Source: Ruminococcus flavefaciens
GTDB taxonomy: Bacteria; Bacillota; Clostridia; Oscillospirales; Ruminococcaceae
NCBI RefSeq assembly: GCF_900143025.1
Contig: NZ_FRCT01000004.1
Location: forward strand, 62,001 to 126,000
DNA length: 64,000 bases
Direction of reading: 5' to 3'
Position numbers and translations under genes: made by a program. Shown here one piece after another: positions 27,431-35,584 of the stretch. Each line of letters starts with the position of its first letter. The first letter of the stretch is position 1. Under the pieces are notes generated by a model. That model was given only the letters and a program-made list of their open reading frames with translations. It searched no databases and had not been told where the DNA came from.

Positions 27431-28627
27431 TCATGAGCGAGGTTTTACGCCATAAAGATCTATCAATACCTCTTCAGCGCATACGTTGAATAAATAAAAA
27501 TCATCGCTTGCATTTGTTGAGCATACAGGACGTATTTCCTCTGGAACATCTTCATATCCTTGCGGAAATTCTTTTTCAAGAGGGAAAGTTTCCAGAACAA
27601 AACTTCTCTTAATTTCTTCGCTACTGTAATCATATGTTCCGCCACAGTTAATCCATATAGGCTTTAATTTTTTGACCATAGACTTTTCATCTGAACATTC
27701 TGATATGTCAGTTAAGAAGCATTTACTGAGTTGATCTGAATAGTCTCTCCATTCTTCTTCAGGTATCATCTCCTGATTACGGCATGAAAGCAGAAATTGC
27801 AGTATTTGTTCGCTACGCATGATAAATTCAGCAGTGTTGCTGCGAGTGTACGTGCTAATTATGCCTTCATTATTTTTGTATTCCATCGTAAACGTTAAAT
27901 GCGTAAGATCAGGTATATGTGCAATCATCATATGTCCTATCATTGGTGTTATCCACGGGCAATATTGACTTAATTTTTCCAGATAATAGATAACAGAATT
28001 TTTATATTTTTCTGTTTCATCAGTTCCGGTTATATTATTTTGAACTTTTATAAGTTTGACATTATTAACGTTAGCATTGAAACCCGAGAACATTTGATGT
28101 GCAGTAGTATCCGCAAAAATATGAAGTAAAAGACCAATTTTCATGAGAGTTTTTCTTTTGTACTTTTTATTATCACCGTATTGAGAGGTTTCTCCTTTTA
28201 ACGCTGCCTGATATTCATCACGCGCTTTTTTCAACATCTCCCAAATATTTGAAAAATCATTCATAACTGCTGGATAGACGCGATATTCTTTATTACCTAT
28301 CTCATTTCTTAAGTTATATATGAAGTGAAATGGAGTACATGATAATTTCTGAAAACGAGGTGTAACAAGATTAAGATAATCAAATTTTCCCAATATACCA
28401 TCTGTTAAAAAACCTGTTTGAACAGGGTTAAAATATCCCAATATATTAATAATATCATAATCAGGATTTTTGATATATTCCGGAACATTACGACAATCCC
28501 ACCATGCTGTATAGTCAAAATCATCAGTCATTTGAGAATACTGTGCAATCAACTGAGCTTCATCATCTGAAAAACCCGCTTTAAGTGCAAGTGATTTTAA
28601 TGCAAAATAATGAAATGCAATATCCAT
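27431..28627 (-). CDS. DUF6765 family protein
   Basis: The N-terminus MDIAFHYFALKSLALKAGFS matches the DUF6765 pattern (MDIxFHY, then AGFSxxEAQxIA). A second His/Asp cluster, LLLHIFADTTAHQMFSG, near residue 175, resembles metal-binding motifs of phospholipase C/S1-nuclease-like folds. A hydrolase role on lipid or nucleic acid is therefore plausible but unproven. The start is MDIAF, about 6 nt after AAGGGGG; an ATG two codons earlier sits on that site. It follows the 128-aa gene on the same strand after about 60 bp, and the PI-PLC-like gene lies downstream. Confidence 0.7.
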   Translation of the reverse strand: MDIAFHYFALKSLALKAGFSDDEAQLIAQYSQMTDDFDYTAWWDCRNVPEYIKNPDYDIINILGYFNPVQTGFLTDGILGKFDYLNLVTPRFQKLSCTPFHFIYNLRNEIGNKEYRVYPAVMNDFSNIWEMLKKARDEYQAALKGETSQYGDNKKYKRKTLMKIGLLLHIFADTTAHQMFSGFNANVNNVKLIKVQNNITGTDETEKYKNSVIYYLEKLSQYCPWITPMIGHMMIAHIPDLTHLTFTMEYKNNEGIISTYTRSNTAEFIMRSEQILQFLLSCRNQEMIPEEEWRDYSDQLSKCFLTDISECSDEKSMVKKLKPIWINCGGTYDYSSEEIKRSFVLETFPLEKEFPQGYEDVPEEIRPVCSTNASDDFYLFNVCAEEVLIDLYGVKPRS

Positions 28628-28693
28628 AAACATCCCCCTTATTGTTATATCGTTTAAATGGTGTGAAATGGCATAAAATTGTACTATCAGATT

Positions 28694-29080
28694 TTAATCT
28701 TTACTTGCCCAACCTGAAAGACAGATAAAAAAGTCATTATAATCTTCATCATATCCGTCCTCGACACATATACCTATAACAGTGCCTACAGTCTGACCTT
28801 TTTTGCCTAATATCGACGAACTCATAAGCCGTTGATCAAGCTCTTTATCGTCTTCATCTACAGTAATTACTATCTCCATATTTTGTGATGGAATTAAACA
28901 GCATCCACAACCAAGTTGCTGTAAACTTGTACTGTGATTGTTTTTTTCGAGAGTTTGTAAAACTGCTCCGCCTGATTTGATCTGAACCGTACCTGTATTG
29001 TAACATTGAGATGTAGCATTCCAACTTACGAACCATCCTGCTGGGAAAGATTGAATTTGTATTGTAATTGATTTCGACAT
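28694..29080 (-). CDS. hypothetical small beta-rich protein
   Basis: The 128-residue protein has no signal peptide, a beta-strand-rich composition (ITIQIQSFPAGWFVSWNATS) and a GCGCC cysteine patch near residue 58. I recognise no family. AGGAGGAAG precedes the ATG. Its size and style match the N-terminal beta domain of the PI-PLC-like protein and the small protein at 19651, so these genes may form one dispersed module of binding and hydrolase proteins. Confidence 0.55.
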   Translation of the reverse strand: MSKSITIQIQSFPAGWFVSWNATSQCYNTGTVQIKSGGAVLQTLEKNNHSTSLQQLGCGCCLIPSQNMEIVITVDEDDKELDQRLMSSSILGKKGQTVGTVIGICVEDGYDEDYNDFFICLSGWASKD

Positions 29081-29652
29081 AATACTTCCTCCTTTAGTAA
29101 GTTATAAAAGATTTCTTAGACTTATGGTATATTGCTTTGCTAATTAATGGAAATAATTACTTCATACAGCATCCCCTCTTTTCTTTATATATTCAGAACA
29201 AAAACTACTTCAATCATTCTGTTACTCATATCCTTTAATCATATATACCCATAAAATAAAAAACGTCAAGTTCAACAAGGCATAAAAACCCTGATAAATT
29301 TGACGTATATCATTTTTAAATTATTCACTTGTCCATTAAAAAAATGCGCAAAATCCCCAAGTGTTATATTATGAAGAATTTCTATTTTGTACGAAATTTG
29401 AAAAGTATAATTTTTAGTCATAATTGTATCAGTCCCTTGTTAGAATATAATACTAAGATCTGATGTTTAATATTTTATATTTATCATGATATTTCCAAAA
29501 CAATTATTACCACAAATATATTATAGCACATATTGATATATCTGTCAACATTATTTTTAAATTTTAGTTTTTATTGCTGCGCATATGCTAATAGATATTT
29601 TCTATAACTAGCTATTTATAGTTAAATTCTACCTGATATTCTCTATTACCAA
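29081..29652. other. AT-rich gap without genes
   Basis: I see no credible gene here. ACGTCAA near 29254 can pair with TTTGACGT near 29298 across 35 bp, a weak candidate terminator or leader structure. Confidence 0.4.
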
Positions 29653-29787
29653 TTTCACCTTAGCCTGCTCCGCACCTGTTTTCGACAAAGAAGGATTTGA
29701 ACGCTTTACTACGTATCTCAGTTCTATAGTCCCCGACCATATACCAAAACTCTACAGAAAATGAAAGGCAGCCCGTAATGGGCTGCC
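29653..29787 (+). pseudogene. GNAT 3' fragment with its terminator
   Basis: About 110 bp encode the last 35 residues of the GNAT protein (SAPVFDKEGFERFTTYLSSI to the stop at 29762-29764). The hairpin GGCAGCCC/GGGCTGCC at 29767-29787 follows. The 5' end is missing. Confidence 0.75.
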
Positions 29788-29848
29788 TTAGTTCATATAT
29801 TCAGTTATAATTGTAGATTTCCTTTCTGCTTAGAAGCTAAAAATCATA

Positions 29849-30658
29849 TCAGGTATTTTTATATTTGAGATTAAATTCACGTGCAGTTTCCTTGAGAGAG
29901 ATTTCGATACGGCTGTCGCAGAAACGTCTTATTTCTTCGGGAATATTCTTATAATAAGCTTCGGCGATGCCTCCTGCAATACAAGCCATAGTATCAGCGT
30001 CGCCTCCGAGGGATACGGCATTTCTCACAGCGCTTTCGTAGTCAGTGGAATCGAGGAAACAAATAATTGATGGCGGCACTGAGTATTCGCAGCTGCTGTC
30101 AAAGCTATACTCAGGACGTATCTGCTCAATAGTATAACTAAGATCGTAGCGGAATTTTTCAGCGATGAATTTGCGGATAAGTTCCTTGGATTCGCCGTGA
30201 CGGGCCAGAAATACGGCACAGGCAACAGCCTGAGCACCTCTGATACCCTCGCGGTGAGCGTGAGTATAATAGCAGCTTGCTTTAGCTTGCAGCATGACCT
30301 GTTCTATATCATCATAAGCGTAACCAATAGGAACTGCTCTCATTGCACCTCCGTTAGCATAGCTGTGCTGCCTTCTGAGACTTTTCTCCTTCGCCCAACG
30401 TGTAAACATGCTCCCGTATCCGGCGTGAGGATAACGAGAATAATACTGCTTGTACTGAGCCGCATACTCAAAAGCTCTTTTACGTACCCCGAACTTGCCG
30501 ATATTTTTGCCGTTATTGAGTATAGCCCTGCACACAGCTGCAGTCATAACACTGGCGTCAGTAAAATGGCTTTCACGTTTAAAAGGAAATTCATAATCCT
30601 TCGTGCATGCATTTTCGTATTCCGAGCCGATAACATCACCATAGAACGCACCAAGCAT
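29849..30658 (-). CDS. ADP-ribosylglycohydrolase family protein
   Basis: The 269-residue protein opens MLGAFYGDVIGSEYE, the DraG-type N-terminus, with FTDASVMTAAV supplying metal-binding residues. The second metal site appears as SLGGDADTMACIAGGIAEAY near residue 225. Both Mg sites expected for removal of ADP-ribose from proteins or nucleic acids are present, so it should be active. The mid region GGAMRAVPIGYAY is typical of the family. No ADP-ribosyltransferase lies nearby. A TGGGTGA sequence precedes the start. Confidence 0.85.
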   Translation of the reverse strand: MLGAFYGDVIGSEYENACTKDYEFPFKRESHFTDASVMTAAVCRAILNNGKNIGKFGVRKRAFEYAAQYKQYYSRYPHAGYGSMFTRWAKEKSLRRQHSYANGGAMRAVPIGYAYDDIEQVMLQAKASCYYTHAHREGIRGAQAVACAVFLARHGESKELIRKFIAEKFRYDLSYTIEQIRPEYSFDSSCEYSVPPSIICFLDSTDYESAVRNAVSLGGDADTMACIAGGIAEAYYKNIPEEIRRFCDSRIEISLKETAREFNLKYKNT

Positions 30659-30707
30659 AATTCACCCACTTTCATTATTTTTACATTTTATACTTTAATC
30701 ACCTTAT

Positions 30708-31125
30708 TCAGAAAAGATCCAGCATACTGTCGAGATAGATCTCTTCACGGACAGTAAGTTGGTATTCCGGCTTTGTGAGATAATAAAGCAGAAATTCAAG
30801 ATTGACAGCACTTCCGAGCCCTCTGCCTTCTATTTTGAAATTAGAAAAACCGAGGGGCAGATATGTTTTGATGATGTCATCTGTACTGATAAATCCGGGA
30901 TTTTTCATTGCTTTTGAAAAACGGTATCCGTCTCTGGCATCAGGTGCAGTACAGATGTGCTCGGAACAGTTTTCTCCGAGATTTTTCCGGCTAACATTTT
31001 CATAGCACGCTTTTCTGTCTTTGCAGTAAAACGAGCAGCATTCATTGCACAGAAACTCGACTTTATCTTTCTGAAATTGCAGATAGTCTTTGTGATTTTC
31101 AAGCTGTCATTTTCAGTGCAGAATA
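30708..31125 (-). pseudogene. chimeric fragment: U32-like C-terminus fused to a piece of the 521-aa gene
   Basis: From 30708 to about 31078 the sequence matches the last 120 codons of the U32-like gene at 68-979 (Cys cluster and KIEGRGLGS included). At 31073-31125 it switches to 53 bp identical to 18064-18116 of the 521-aa gene, in the same orientation. The junction is in the direction of transcription but makes no sensible protein. Confidence 0.8.
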
Positions 31126-31224
31126 GGGTAAGTTGCTTTTTCAGTGAAACGTAGTTTGTTTTCCACTTACTAAAAACCGATAATAAAACGATTATGTATG
31201 TTTTTTTAATTCATCACAGGTAAA

Positions 31225-31278
31225 TGCAACTTACCTGCTAAAAAATACAACTTACCGTTCTAAAAATGCAGCTTACCG
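31225..31278. promoter_or_regulatory. three direct repeats with 21-bp period
   Basis: TGCAACTTACCT, TACAACTTACCG and TGCAGCTTACCG start at 31225, 31246 and 31267. This is the same motif, order and spacing as at 3994-4047. The repeats end about 125 bp before the paralogous BspA-like gene. Confidence 0.65.
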
Positions 31279-31404
31279 AAATTCGTTTGACTATGGATGC
31301 AATGATGCTATATAATGACGAAAACAACACTTATATCAGCACAGTGCTTTACTATCTGCAAACGGAGGATAGTTCGGTATATAATATTTTAGGAGGAATA
31401 TTAC

Positions 31405-33402
31405 ATGAAACACAGCAAGATCATTACATGGCTTTCCGCCACAATGCTTGGTTTGACTATTACAGCATTCTCGCCAAGGTTGACGGCTGAAGCTGCACAA
31501 GGTAACGGCACAACAGATGACGGATTCTCGTACACCTACGATACTGTTACGAAAGAAGCGACCATTACACGATATGACGGAAATGAAAAGGAATTAACAA
31601 TCCCTAAAAAGGTCGGAAATTATACCGTCACAGTAATTGGAAAAGGGGTATTTCAAAGTCATAAAATTACCAAACTGACGATCCCCGGAAATGTGAAAGA
31701 AATCAAAGAATTTGCTTTTGGCTGGTGTAATTCGCTGACTTCCGTGGAATTCAAAGGTGCAACGAAAGTTGATGAACACGCATTTTATAAATGTCCGGTA
31801 TTGACTGATATTTCATTGTCGAAGAATATGCCAAGCATCGGCAGTTATGCATTTCAGGCATGCAAAGGTCTTAAGACTCTAACGATCCCGGCTGATATAA
31901 AAATGGGCGGAAGTGTTTTCTCTGACTGCACCTCCCTGCATACCGTAACAATAAACGGTGCAACAGAAGTTGGCGTGAGTGCCTTTTCTGGATGTACATC
32001 ACTGAAGAATATTTATCTGTCAGACAGCGTGAAAACGATTGGTTCTAGTGCTTTTTCTAATTGCACATCTTTACAATCTTATATCGTCCCTTCAAGCATT
32101 AAAACAATTGAACCTGGTGCGTTTTACAAGTGTTCTTCTTTAAATTCAGTATCAATTCAGGGGCAAACTGAAATCCAAAGCGGTGCTTTTTGGAATTGTT
32201 CTAAATTGGAAAAAGTACAGCTTTCGCCTAATTCTAGAACTCCTTCAAATCAGTGCGGTTTTATAGACTGCCCGAGTCTACATATTGTCAATGGAAAAGA
32301 AGCATTACAGTACGAAACAGACAGCAATGGTGAGATATACCCAATTATCAATCCTGCCATTACCGAATCTATCCGTGACCATTTTTGCAGAAGTGAAAAT
32401 GTAGGATTTGTTGATGAATACTGTACGAAGCTTTGTGAATATATCGTCAAAACAGAAACCGATCCGTGGATGAATGATGCGTTAAAGGCAAGACAACTAC
32501 ATGATTGGCTCATTTGTCATTGTGAGAAAGAAAACAGCAATGACGGAAAAGATGTCGGAGATGTTGAGAATCATGTTGCTTCATCAATATTTCTTAGTTA
32601 TGCCATTAATGCCCGTGGCGAGGGAATGGGAGAAACTGTATGTGAAGGTTTTGCAAAAGCATATACAATGTTGCTTACCACAGCGAAAATAGAATCTCAT
32701 ATAATTGGGTGTAACATACATGTCTTAAATCTTGTCAGAATAAATGATAAGTATTATACTGTTGATGTAACCAATGATGCACAGTATGAAATTTCCTATG
32801 ATTCATTTCTCAAAAGTACGCCGTGTACCACTTATGATCAGTATCTCGAATACGATCATCCGTTGCTTGAGGTGTACCATAATGATATCAGCAAAGAAAT
32901 TCCGAAGTGTTTGCAAGATTATCCTGACAGCAATTGGGATGGAATTCTGGATAATGACTTCGATTTGGATGGCACTGACTTTGCTCATGATTTCATGGAC
33001 GATCTAAATGCATATCAGGGAATGCTGCGATTTGCATTCGGCTTTGACAGCACACCAGAACAGATCAACGACAGGCTGGGAGAGGTGCTTTCCCAACTCC
33101 ATGCACTTCATAAAGGATACTGGGATTATGTAAACGATGCAGCACCGGTCAGCGTAAAAGTATCAAATGGCGGTACCGCAGAATTCAAGGTTACATTATT
33201 CGGCGAAGATCTGCATTATCAGTGGATGGTATATAACGACAGGATAGGTTGCTGGGACTATATGCAATGCGCCGAAGGCATTGAACCGACCCTTCGTTGG
33301 CCGGCTGATGAAGATACAAACGGAATGAAGTTTTATTGTTGTATTACGAATCAAGACGGATACACTATTAATTCCATGCCTGTCACGTTAACTGTGATCT
33401 GA
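31405..33402 (+). CDS. BspA-repeat surface protein with transglutaminase-like domain (paralog 3)
   Basis: The 665-residue protein has a signal peptide, the longest run of BspA-type repeats of the three paralogs (about residues 50-290), then the transglutaminase-like domain and a C-terminal Ig-like domain (FKVTLFGEDLHYQWMVY). The triad is Cys413 (TVCEGFAKAY), His439 (HVLN, where the usual Trp is lost) and Asp454 (YTVDV). The domain may thus be active. TTTAGGAGG lies before the ATG. The repeats at 31225-31278 suggest common control with the gene at 4224. Confidence 0.85.
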   Translation: MKHSKIITWLSATMLGLTITAFSPRLTAEAAQGNGTTDDGFSYTYDTVTKEATITRYDGNEKELTIPKKVGNYTVTVIGKGVFQSHKITKLTIPGNVKEIKEFAFGWCNSLTSVEFKGATKVDEHAFYKCPVLTDISLSKNMPSIGSYAFQACKGLKTLTIPADIKMGGSVFSDCTSLHTVTINGATEVGVSAFSGCTSLKNIYLSDSVKTIGSSAFSNCTSLQSYIVPSSIKTIEPGAFYKCSSLNSVSIQGQTEIQSGAFWNCSKLEKVQLSPNSRTPSNQCGFIDCPSLHIVNGKEALQYETDSNGEIYPIINPAITESIRDHFCRSENVGFVDEYCTKLCEYIVKTETDPWMNDALKARQLHDWLICHCEKENSNDGKDVGDVENHVASSIFLSYAINARGEGMGETVCEGFAKAYTMLLTTAKIESHIIGCNIHVLNLVRINDKYYTVDVTNDAQYEISYDSFLKSTPCTTYDQYLEYDHPLLEVYHNDISKEIPKCLQDYPDSNWDGILDNDFDLDGTDFAHDFMDDLNAYQGMLRFAFGFDSTPEQINDRLGEVLSQLHALHKGYWDYVNDAAPVSVKVSNGGTAEFKVTLFGEDLHYQWMVYNDRIGCWDYMQCAEGIEPTLRWPADEDTNGMKFYCCITNQDGYTINSMPVTLTVI

Positions 33403-33543
33403 TCTAACCTTATAAAAAGTAACTGCTCTATGATTCGAATTCAAAATCGCAAAAAAACAGCGAGTCTATTTAATGAGCAAGTTGAATTTAAAGAAGCATT
33501 TCTTTGATATCAATAGAATCCTTGTCAAGCAATTATTCACTTT

Positions 33544-33569
33544 ATACCGCAGCCATAAGGCTGCGGTAT
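33544..33569 (+). terminator. rho-independent terminator
   Basis: ATACCGCAGCC/GGCTGCGGTAT form an 11-bp stem with an ATAA loop, 140 bp after the BspA-like gene. Confidence 0.75.
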
Positions 33570-33819
33570 TTGGCTAATTTACGTTACTTTCCAGATGACG
33601 TTAACCGAGGTTAACAAAGAATTCTATAATAGTGAAAAACACACCCTGATATTAGTTGGTAGAATAGGGAAAAAATAACACAATTGATGTATAATTGATG
33701 TATAAAACCAATTTTGGGCATATAATCAAAAAATATAACTGCTCGCAAGATGATATAAAATCAATCCTGTGAGCAGTTATTTGTTGCCAATACAAGCCTA
33801 TATTCAGGCAAACATAAAA

Positions 33820-33845
33820 GGCACTATATTTTGCAATATAGTGCC
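33820..33845. terminator. hairpin next to the tRNA-Met scar
   Basis: GGCACTATATT/AATATAGTGCC form an 11-bp stem with a TTGC loop directly 3' of the tRNA fragment on the minus strand, as for a tRNA terminator. Confidence 0.65.
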
Positions 33846-33852
33846 AAATGTT

Positions 33853-33897
33853 TGGTTGCGGCGGCTGGATTTGAACCAACGACCTTCGGGTTATGAG
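33853..33897 (-). other. 3' half of tRNA-Met(CAU), attachment-site scar
   Basis: On the minus strand the sequence runs from the anticodon loop (CTCATAA, anticodon CAT at 33893-33895) through the variable loop, T-arm (GTTGG/CCAGC) and acceptor strand to CCA. The 5' half, including the partner strand of the anticodon stem, is replaced by unrelated sequence. The break falls at the anticodon loop, a usual crossover point of tyrosine recombinases. It marks the left edge of the defence island; the intact tRNA-Met would be expected beyond the right edge of the window. Confidence 0.7.
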
Positions 33898-34275
33898 GTG
33901 ACTATCCTATGTTTTACAGAGAATCACCTAGAGGCATACAGCGCGTAAAATAGCCGTATGTTCAAAAGCTTCAACGAAGCTTCGCAGAGCATTTTTGCTT
34001 TGGGTTGATGTGCGCGTTGATGTACAACACTGAAAAAACATTGTCTTGAGAATAAAGGCGCAATATTGTTTGAATAACCAAATCTAATTTGTATTATATT
34101 GCTCTACAGCAATTCTATTATTCGAAAGCAACATTGTCCTAATCAATAAATTGTTACTTTTTTTATCACATTTAATACCTTTTATCAAGGCAGTAATCGT
34201 ATTAAACTATATCTAAAATATTACTTTTCAGCTCCGTAAATGAAGGAGGCTTTATTTTTTCTCATGCATTGATGT
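33898..34275. other. gap between tRNA scar and reverse transcriptase gene
   Basis: No gene is visible. Near 34010-34035 the sequence TTGATGTGCGCGTTGATGTA contains a direct repeat (TTGATGT) that could be an arm-type integrase site. Confidence 0.35.
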
Positions 34276-35325
34276 TTATTTTTTACTGCAAATCTCCTCT
34301 AGAATTTTATCTTCATAATCTTTATTAGCACCAATATTATTCTCCTTAAATTGGCTTATTTTATTAATTCCTTTTTCAATCTCCGCTATTTTTTTTTGGA
34401 TAACCTCTTTGTTATGACTATCATGAACATATCTAAGTACTTGGATGAATAAGGATCTATATCCAGCTAAGATATTAATCAATTGATATTTAAATGATCT
34501 TGAAATAGGGATTTTGTTTATTTTAGAATTTATATAATATAAAAGGCAATTTACCGATTCATATTTCTTTCTTGATATTTTAATATCTCTTCCCAAAACA
34601 TACCCATTTATAGATAATTCTTCATGCATTTTAATAGTTTTCTTATAGTTCAAAGAGAAACCATAGTCTTTTATAATTGTTGCAATCATATTAATAAATG
34701 TACGTTTGTGAACATCAAAATCTATTCCCGAAAACAACATATCATCAGCATATCGAGTGTATATAACATTATTTTTCTCGCAAAATCTCTCTATTCGAAT
34801 ATCAAGTTTTCTAAACACTAAATTTGAAATAACAGGTGATGTAATTGCTCCTTGAATCAATTTATTTTCATATGTCACTATTTCTGCAATAGAATCAATA
34901 ATATACTTTTTTTCATTTTCATCACATGTATCGGCAATATAGTATTTTAAGCATTCTTTTATATGATTAATATCGATTGTACCAAAAAAATCCTTTATAT
35001 CTAACCGCAAAAAGTTTCTTGTACCATTTCGGGAACAATGAGGTTCTAAATAATCAATATAGTTCCTTTGCTTAATAAATCCATATACATTACTTGGAAA
35101 ATAAAAATTACAAAAAAATTTTCTTTGTAAAGCGCGTTGTATTTTGAAAAGATTTGATTTCTGATCCAATGCGAATATTATCCGTATTGAATCTCTCTTT
35201 TTCTTGTTTACAAAGCATTTATGATATGAATTCTGCTTATTCTTTAATATCTCCTTTAATTCATCCTCTGAAACATCAATTAATTCTATAAATTCCTCTT
35301 TATTAGCTATTTTAAATGAATCCAT
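34276..35325 (-). CDS. retron-like reverse transcriptase
   Basis: The 349-residue protein has the RT core in order: FLRLDIKDFFGTID (first catalytic Asp), QGAITSPVISNL and RYADDMLFSG (YADD at residues 192-195). SINGYVLGRDIKIS follows, where retron RTs have the VTG motif. The NAxxH motif of classical retron RTs is not clear (DYLEPH instead). It would copy part of the structured RNA encoded just upstream. The start is ATG, 6 nt after GAGGA; a TTG two codons earlier lacks support. Its partner is the OLD-family gene upstream, as in retron types with an ATPase-TOPRIM effector. Confidence 0.85.
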   Translation of the reverse strand: MDSFKIANKEEFIELIDVSEDELKEILKNKQNSYHKCFVNKKKRDSIRIIFALDQKSNLFKIQRALQRKFFCNFYFPSNVYGFIKQRNYIDYLEPHCSRNGTRNFLRLDIKDFFGTIDINHIKECLKYYIADTCDENEKKYIIDSIAEIVTYENKLIQGAITSPVISNLVFRKLDIRIERFCEKNNVIYTRYADDMLFSGIDFDVHKRTFINMIATIIKDYGFSLNYKKTIKMHEELSINGYVLGRDIKISRKKYESVNCLLYYINSKINKIPISRSFKYQLINILAGYRSLFIQVLRYVHDSHNKEVIQKKIAEIEKGINKISQFKENNIGANKDYEDKILEEICSKK

Positions 35326-35346
35326 AAGCAATCCTCATATTCTATA

Positions 35347-35375
35347 AAAAGAGGGTATTAGTAATACCCTCTTTT
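35347..35375. terminator. 13-bp hairpin between ncRNA and RT gene
   Basis: AAAAGAGGGTATT pairs with AATACCCTCTTTT across a 3-nt loop and is followed by TTTTTATA. It lies between the predicted ncRNA end and the RT start codon, so it may terminate the ncRNA and limit read-through into RT. Confidence 0.65.
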
Positions 35376-35384
35376 CATATTTTC

Positions 35385-35549
35385 GTGAGTACTTCACAGA
35401 ATACCGCACCGCGAGTTCGAAGCATAAACGAGCATCTTGATGCAAGTTTAAATAGCAATATGCGACCCTTGGATTCTCTAATGATAAAATCACCAGATAT
35501 CTACAAGGCGATATAAAATTATGCACATTTTATACCAGTTACTACTCAC
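35385..35549 (-). ncRNA. candidate retron msr-msd RNA
   Basis: A 165-nt non-coding stretch is bounded by GTGAGTA (minus strand, 35549-35543) and its complement TACTCAC (35391-35385), as a1/a2 repeats bound retron RNAs. The 5' repeat begins where the upstream promoter should start transcription. Inside, a perfect 8-bp stem (TATAAAAT/ATTTTATA) spans 35512-35534. A 6-bp stem (ATCGCC/GGTGAT) spans 35489-35512, and an interrupted hairpin with GCATCAAGATGC at its tip lies near 35421-35444. The branch G could be G35542, the first G after a1. The exact msr/msd border cannot be set from sequence alone. Confidence 0.6.
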
Positions 35550-35555
35550 TTAATA

Positions 35556-35584
35556 ATTATACCATATTTTCTATTATTTGTAAA
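35556..35584 (-). promoter_or_regulatory. sigma-A promoter of the retron RNA
   Basis: TTTACA and TATAAT are separated by exactly 17 bp. The promoter overlaps the last codons of the OLD-family gene and predicts a transcript start at about 35549, the first base of the a1 repeat. Confidence 0.65.

Noticed and set aside
30905-31102. A 65-aa gene
   Set aside because: It crosses the junction of two gene fragments and is a chance frame.
31266-31490. A 74-aa + strand gene before the third BspA-like gene
   Set aside because: It overlaps the repeat array and the start of the signal peptide in another frame.
35335-35526. A 63-aa open frame upstream of the RT
   Set aside because: It overlaps the structured retron RNA candidate and has no ribosome binding site or recognisable content.
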